From Candidatus Magasanikbacteria bacterium RIFCSPHIGHO2_02_FULL_50_9b (lineage in GTDB: Bacteria > Patescibacteriota > Patescibacteriia > Magasanikbacterales > 2-02-FULL-50-9b): a DNA stretch of 10,075 nt. How positions within the stretch are numbered: the first letter of the stretch is position 1; every line of letters starts with the position of its first letter. Below are positions 7,113 to 10,075 of the stretch, one piece after another. The notes beneath the pieces were generated by a model. The model saw only the letters and a program-made list of their open reading frames with translations. It was not told the origin of the DNA and ran no database searches. The stretch is from positions 7,645 through 17,719 of the forward strand of contig MFQD01000006.1 in the NCBI GenBank assembly GCA_001782975.1, given 5' to 3'. The translations under genes and the position numbers were made by a program.

Positions 7113-7148
7113 AGCCGACAAATGAATACACACACTTTCCCACGAATG

Positions 7149-7157
7149 TGCTATACT
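7149..7157 (+). promoter_or_regulatory. Extended -10 promoter for the VirB6-like gene
   Basis: TGCTATACT gives an extended TGn followed by TATACT (7152-7157). No good -35 lies 16-18 nt upstream, which is tolerable for an extended -10 promoter. Transcription would start near 7164, about 28 nt before the ATG at 7192. A TTGACA on the opposite strand (7162-7157) overlaps this site but has no matching -10. Confidence 0.55.
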
Positions 7158-7191
7158 GTCAACGAACTTTCCACTCGCTCGTGAACTTCAC

Positions 7192-10075
7192 ATGCGACGT
7201 TTTTTCAGCAAATTTAACATCGTCAGACAGATCGCGAAACACCGCGCCGAGCAACACACCGCAGCGTGGCGTGTTTTGTTATATTCAGCGCCGATTTTAA
7301 CGTTGTTTGCCCCGCATACAACGCATGCGGCTGGCGCTGCTGGCACCGCGCTCAAAAAACTCGGTGGTGGCGCACTTGGATTTGCCGGTAATGCATTGAG
7401 CAGCGTCTGGGGAGCGAGTGTTGAAGCAGGCAGCACGCTGCTCGTCTGGATTTTCATCATCTGGCAGCTATCCGACATACTCGCCGATTTGTTCAGCGGC
7501 ATATTTTTGTTTCTCATGAACTTCTTGATTGGCGTCAGCCAATACAACAGCTTTCTGGGATCGCATATTGTCACAATCGGCTGGACCGTTACGCGCGACA
7601 TCGCCAACATGTTTCTCGTGGTTGCGCTGCTCGTCATCGCGTTTGCAACGATCCTCAATGTCAATTCATACCAGGCGAGCAGCTTGCTCAAAGATTTTTT
7701 CTTTGCCGCCATTCTCGTGAATTTCAGCAAACTGATTTGCGGCGTGCTGATCGACGCGTCGCAAGTGGTGATGATGACGTTCGTGAGCGGCTACTCGGAA
7801 ACTGCAGCCGGCAATTTCGTCAAAATGTTTCAAGTGGGAGAGTGGCTACAGCTGGCTCTCGCCACCAAAGATGCGCAACTCGAAGGCGCACAGGCAGCAG
7901 ATTTTTCAACGCTCACGGCGCAGGCCGCAGTTGAAGGCGCAAAATTAAGCGGCGATCTTATCGGTTCAATCGCGGCAAACTTTTTTTCAACAATCGGTGC
8001 AAACGTGTTCACCACCATCATCGCATTCATCGGCATCCTTGCGGTCATCTCGCTCGACATCATTTTGGTTGTGCGTATCGTGACGCTTTGGTTCTTAATT
8101 GTGGCGTCGCCAATCGCATTTGTTGCAAAAGTGTTGCCAGTCACCAAAAGTTTTTCGAGCAAATGGTGGCACGCGTTTAATCAGCAGTTGATTGCCGGAC
8201 CGATCGTGGCATTCATTGTCTGGATTTCGCTCGCGTCAATTGCGGTGAGCGACGACGCATTTAATCTGACGAAAGAATCGGTACAAGGCAGCAAATTATT
8301 TGCGGAAACTGAAGCAACGGCGCCTGCAGCAATCGCGGCGACAAAAATTTCGCAGTGGGAAAATCTCGCGCTCTATTTTGTCCCGATCGTGATCTTCATG
8401 CTTGGCGCCAAGTGGGCAGTGGGCGTTGCGGGGGGCGCCGCGAAATCAATTTCCGGATTTGCGAACAAGCAATTGACGGGCGCAGCGCGCAGCGGTCTCG
8501 GTTTTTTGCGCAAGCAATCAGTTGGCAAAGGCGCATTTTCAATCACGACCGCAGCAAAAAAAGGATTTGTTGGGGAACGTGCGCCAGTCACTTCGTTTTT
8601 GGGTAAGGCTGGCGGATTGGCTAATGAGATTTCGGGTGGTAAATTAACACCGGTGCAAAAAGCGCTATCACCGGTTTTTGGCGCAGCTGCTCGTGGCCGC
8701 ACTGCCGCTGGGTACAAGGCAATGAAAAACACCGCATCCAAATTTGGGTTTGGTGAGCTTGGCGAAAAACGAACGAAGGCAGCGGAGGCCGAAGAACTTG
8801 GGCAGCATTTTGACAAGATCGCAAAGCAGAAGTTTGATTCCTACATGAAGACCGCGAATGATCCGGCACGATCTCCAGCAGAGCAAGCTGCGGCGCGCGC
8901 CGAAGCATTGGCACAGAAAAACACGTACGACGCAAAAGCAGTCGAAGCGCGCAAAAAAGCGAACGAGTATCAAAAAGAAATTTTTACTGCAGAAGGCAAG
9001 ACGCATCCACAGGTATTGCTTGATCACATGAAAGAGAGCATCGCGAGCGGCAACATCTCAACGCTTGAACTTGATACGGCAAAGTCCATGATTAATGATT
9101 ACTACGAAAAGAAGCAGAAAAAAGAGGTGACGAAAAAGAAAGCTGAGATGGGTTCTGCGTGGGACGCAAAGACTGAGAAAGAAATTGAGGGTCGCATTGG
9201 CGCAGAGCAGGAGGCGATGAAGTCTGATCTGGATTCGCTCGTGAGCAACTATAAAGCAACGAATATTCCGGGCGATTTGAGCAGAGACGCAGAGGAGAAA
9301 GCGGCAAATCAGGCGTATGACAGAGACATTGATCACGCACGGCCGGATACACAACTCAAAGAAGCAGCATTGACGTTCACCGCGAATGTTCAGGCAGCAG
9401 GCGGGCAGCAGCAACCAATTGATCAGGCGCAAGAAGGATTTGCAAATGCAGTTGCGGATCAGCTGAAGGGAATGCAGGATAAACACGGCGCATTGTCTGG
9501 CGTGCAAGATCCTCGTGCAAAAGGAATTCAGGATCAAGCTGAAAAGCATTTGATGAATGCGGCGGTTACCGTTCCGTTGCAGCGGCAACAGCAATTCGTG
9601 CAGCAAGTGGCGCAAGACGCTCGACTGGACGAAATTTCTCGCGCCGCTGCTGCTGCGTTGAACGCAAAAATTACGACTATTAACGCGGATCCAAATGGTG
9701 AGCTTCAGGAAATCTTATCGCGACAAAGCGCGCGTGGCGGCGGCGCTACCGAGCAACTGATCAAGCCGTCTGATATTCGACTCAAAAAGAGTCGGAGGAG
9801 CAGCACCTTTGACACGTGGGAAGGCGATGCAGGCATAAAATTTGCTGCGGCGCTTGATGCTGGCTTTGATCAGGTGATCAGCAATCTTGATCGAGATTCT
9901 TTGGTTCCGCCAGTACAGTCCATCATCGGACAGAAGTATGCAGCTATTCACGCGCAAAATGCGCAAAATGCGCAGGCGACATTGCGCGAAGCATTCAGAC
10001 AAATCAATGAAAGTTTGACTACGAAGCAGGATCCGGGTGGTTTGAAACGTAAGGCGCGCGCGAATTTTGTGACGC
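7192..10075 (+). CDS. VirB6/TrbL-like T4SS membrane protein, 3' partial
   Basis: The frame stays open from the ATG at 7192 to the right edge (961 codons and one base). This is the only ATG/GTG/TTG start after the in-frame stop at 7123; it has no clear Shine-Dalgarno. An N-terminal signal or first helix (about 26-46) ends APHTTHA, a plausible leader-peptidase site. Hydrophobic segments follow at about 82-112, 139-158, 166-200, 263-316, 332-353 and 390-417. The signature VASPIAFVAKVLP, then W..FNQQLIAGPIVAFIVW, matches the VirB6/TrbL family, the polytopic inner-membrane channel subunit of type IV secretion systems. From about 419 onward lies a charged tail of at least 540 residues, rich in Ala, Lys, Glu and Gln, partly coiled-coil-like and presumably cytoplasmic, far longer than in VirB6 (about 300 residues). 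Such long-tailed versions fit Patescibacteria. DNA uptake, conjugation or effector export are all possible roles. Confidence 0.8.
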   Translation, partial: MRRFFSKFNIVRQIAKHRAEQHTAAWRVLLYSAPILTLFAPHTTHAAGAAGTALKKLGGGALGFAGNALSSVWGASVEAGSTLLVWIFIIWQLSDILADLFSGIFLFLMNFLIGVSQYNSFLGSHIVTIGWTVTRDIANMFLVVALLVIAFATILNVNSYQASSLLKDFFFAAILVNFSKLICGVLIDASQVVMMTFVSGYSETAAGNFVKMFQVGEWLQLALATKDAQLEGAQAADFSTLTAQAAVEGAKLSGDLIGSIAANFFSTIGANVFTTIIAFIGILAVISLDIILVVRIVTLWFLIVASPIAFVAKVLPVTKSFSSKWWHAFNQQLIAGPIVAFIVWISLASIAVSDDAFNLTKESVQGSKLFAETEATAPAAIAATKISQWENLALYFVPIVIFMLGAKWAVGVAGGAAKSISGFANKQLTGAARSGLGFLRKQSVGKGAFSITTAAKKGFVGERAPVTSFLGKAGGLANEISGGKLTPVQKALSPVFGAAARGRTAAGYKAMKNTASKFGFGELGEKRTKAAEAEELGQHFDKIAKQKFDSYMKTANDPARSPAEQAAARAEALAQKNTYDAKAVEARKKANEYQKEIFTAEGKTHPQVLLDHMKESIASGNISTLELDTAKSMINDYYEKKQKKEVTKKKAEMGSAWDAKTEKEIEGRIGAEQEAMKSDLDSLVSNYKATNIPGDLSRDAEEKAANQAYDRDIDHARPDTQLKEAALTFTANVQAAGGQQQPIDQAQEGFANAVADQLKGMQDKHGALSGVQDPRAKGIQDQAEKHLMNAAVTVPLQRQQQFVQQVAQDARLDEISRAAAAALNAKITTINADPNGELQEILSRQSARGGGATEQLIKPSDIRLKKSRRSSTFDTWEGDAGIKFAAALDAGFDQVISNLDRDSLVPPVQSIIGQKYAAIHAQNAQNAQATLREAFRQINESLTTKQDPGGLKRKARANFVT
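9952..9974 (+). repeat. Short in-frame tandem repeat (Ala-Gln-Asn)
   Basis: GCGCAAAAT is repeated twice and followed by GCGCA, giving AQNAQNAQ in the tail of the VirB6-like protein. The unit is a whole number of codons, so slippage would change tail length without breaking the frame. Confidence 0.7.

Noticed and set aside
4002..7137. GTGTGTGTG near 4002-4010 and CACACAC near 7129-7135 as possible inverted ends of a mobile islet
   Set aside because: They are simple dinucleotide runs with no longer matching arms, no target duplication and no transposase or integrase in the islet.
7188..7730. Minus-strand frame opposite the VirB6-like gene start
   Set aside because: It is antisense to a clear signal peptide and transmembrane segments, with no known domain and no start signals.
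9058..9615. Minus-strand Leu/Arg/Cys-rich frame opposite the VirB6-like tail
   Set aside because: It mirrors Lys/Glu/Gln codons on the other strand; the plus frame is continuous with the membrane core.
3..10075. Use of TGA as Gly (genetic code 25)
   Set aside because: No in-frame TGA occurs in about 2,275 codons of the two largest frames, which would be very unlikely under that code.

Overview
The window most likely comes from a Patescibacteria (CPR) genome, perhaps the Uhrbacteria/Magasanikbacteria part of that group. This rests on two recognisable gene types. One is a giant cysteine-rich secreted protein with a 'GYCLE' segment and a C-terminal 'FKPRVQ.KDNW' segment. The other is a VirB6/TrbL-like polytopic membrane protein with a very long cytoplasmic tail. 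The placement comes from family recall, not a search, and the lineage within the phylum is uncertain. The standard genetic code fits: two reading frames of about 1314 and 961 codons contain no in-frame TGA.

Layout. (1) 3-3947, plus: the 3' part of a huge Cys-rich extracellular protein, with a tandem pair of Tudor-like modules and Ig/PKD-like segments; it is open at the left edge. (2) 4019-4726, minus: a G+C-rich lipoprotein with its own sigma70-type promoter, strong Shine-Dalgarno and hairpin terminator. (3) 4960-6110, plus: an A+T-rich two-gene operon coupled by an ATGA overlap, encoding a HAD-fold protein and a small papain-like (NlpC/DUF7689-like) protein. (4) 6102-7112, minus: an APH/NahK-like sugar kinase, overlapping the operon tail-to-tail by 9 nt. 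(5) 7192 to the right edge, plus: the VirB6/TrbL-like type IV secretion channel protein, open at the right edge. Both strands of every stretch were read; the gaps between genes are all under 240 bases, and no RNA gene, IS element or CRISPR array was seen.

How they fit together. The two edge genes are on the same strand and look like envelope or type IV secretion machinery with a surface protein. The central block (about 3.95-7.13 kb) switches strand three times and changes base composition sharply, so it reads as an accessory islet between them. The best candidate for something undescribed is the coupled HAD/papain-like pair. The pair of Tudor-like modules inside an apparently exported Cys-rich protein is the other notable feature.
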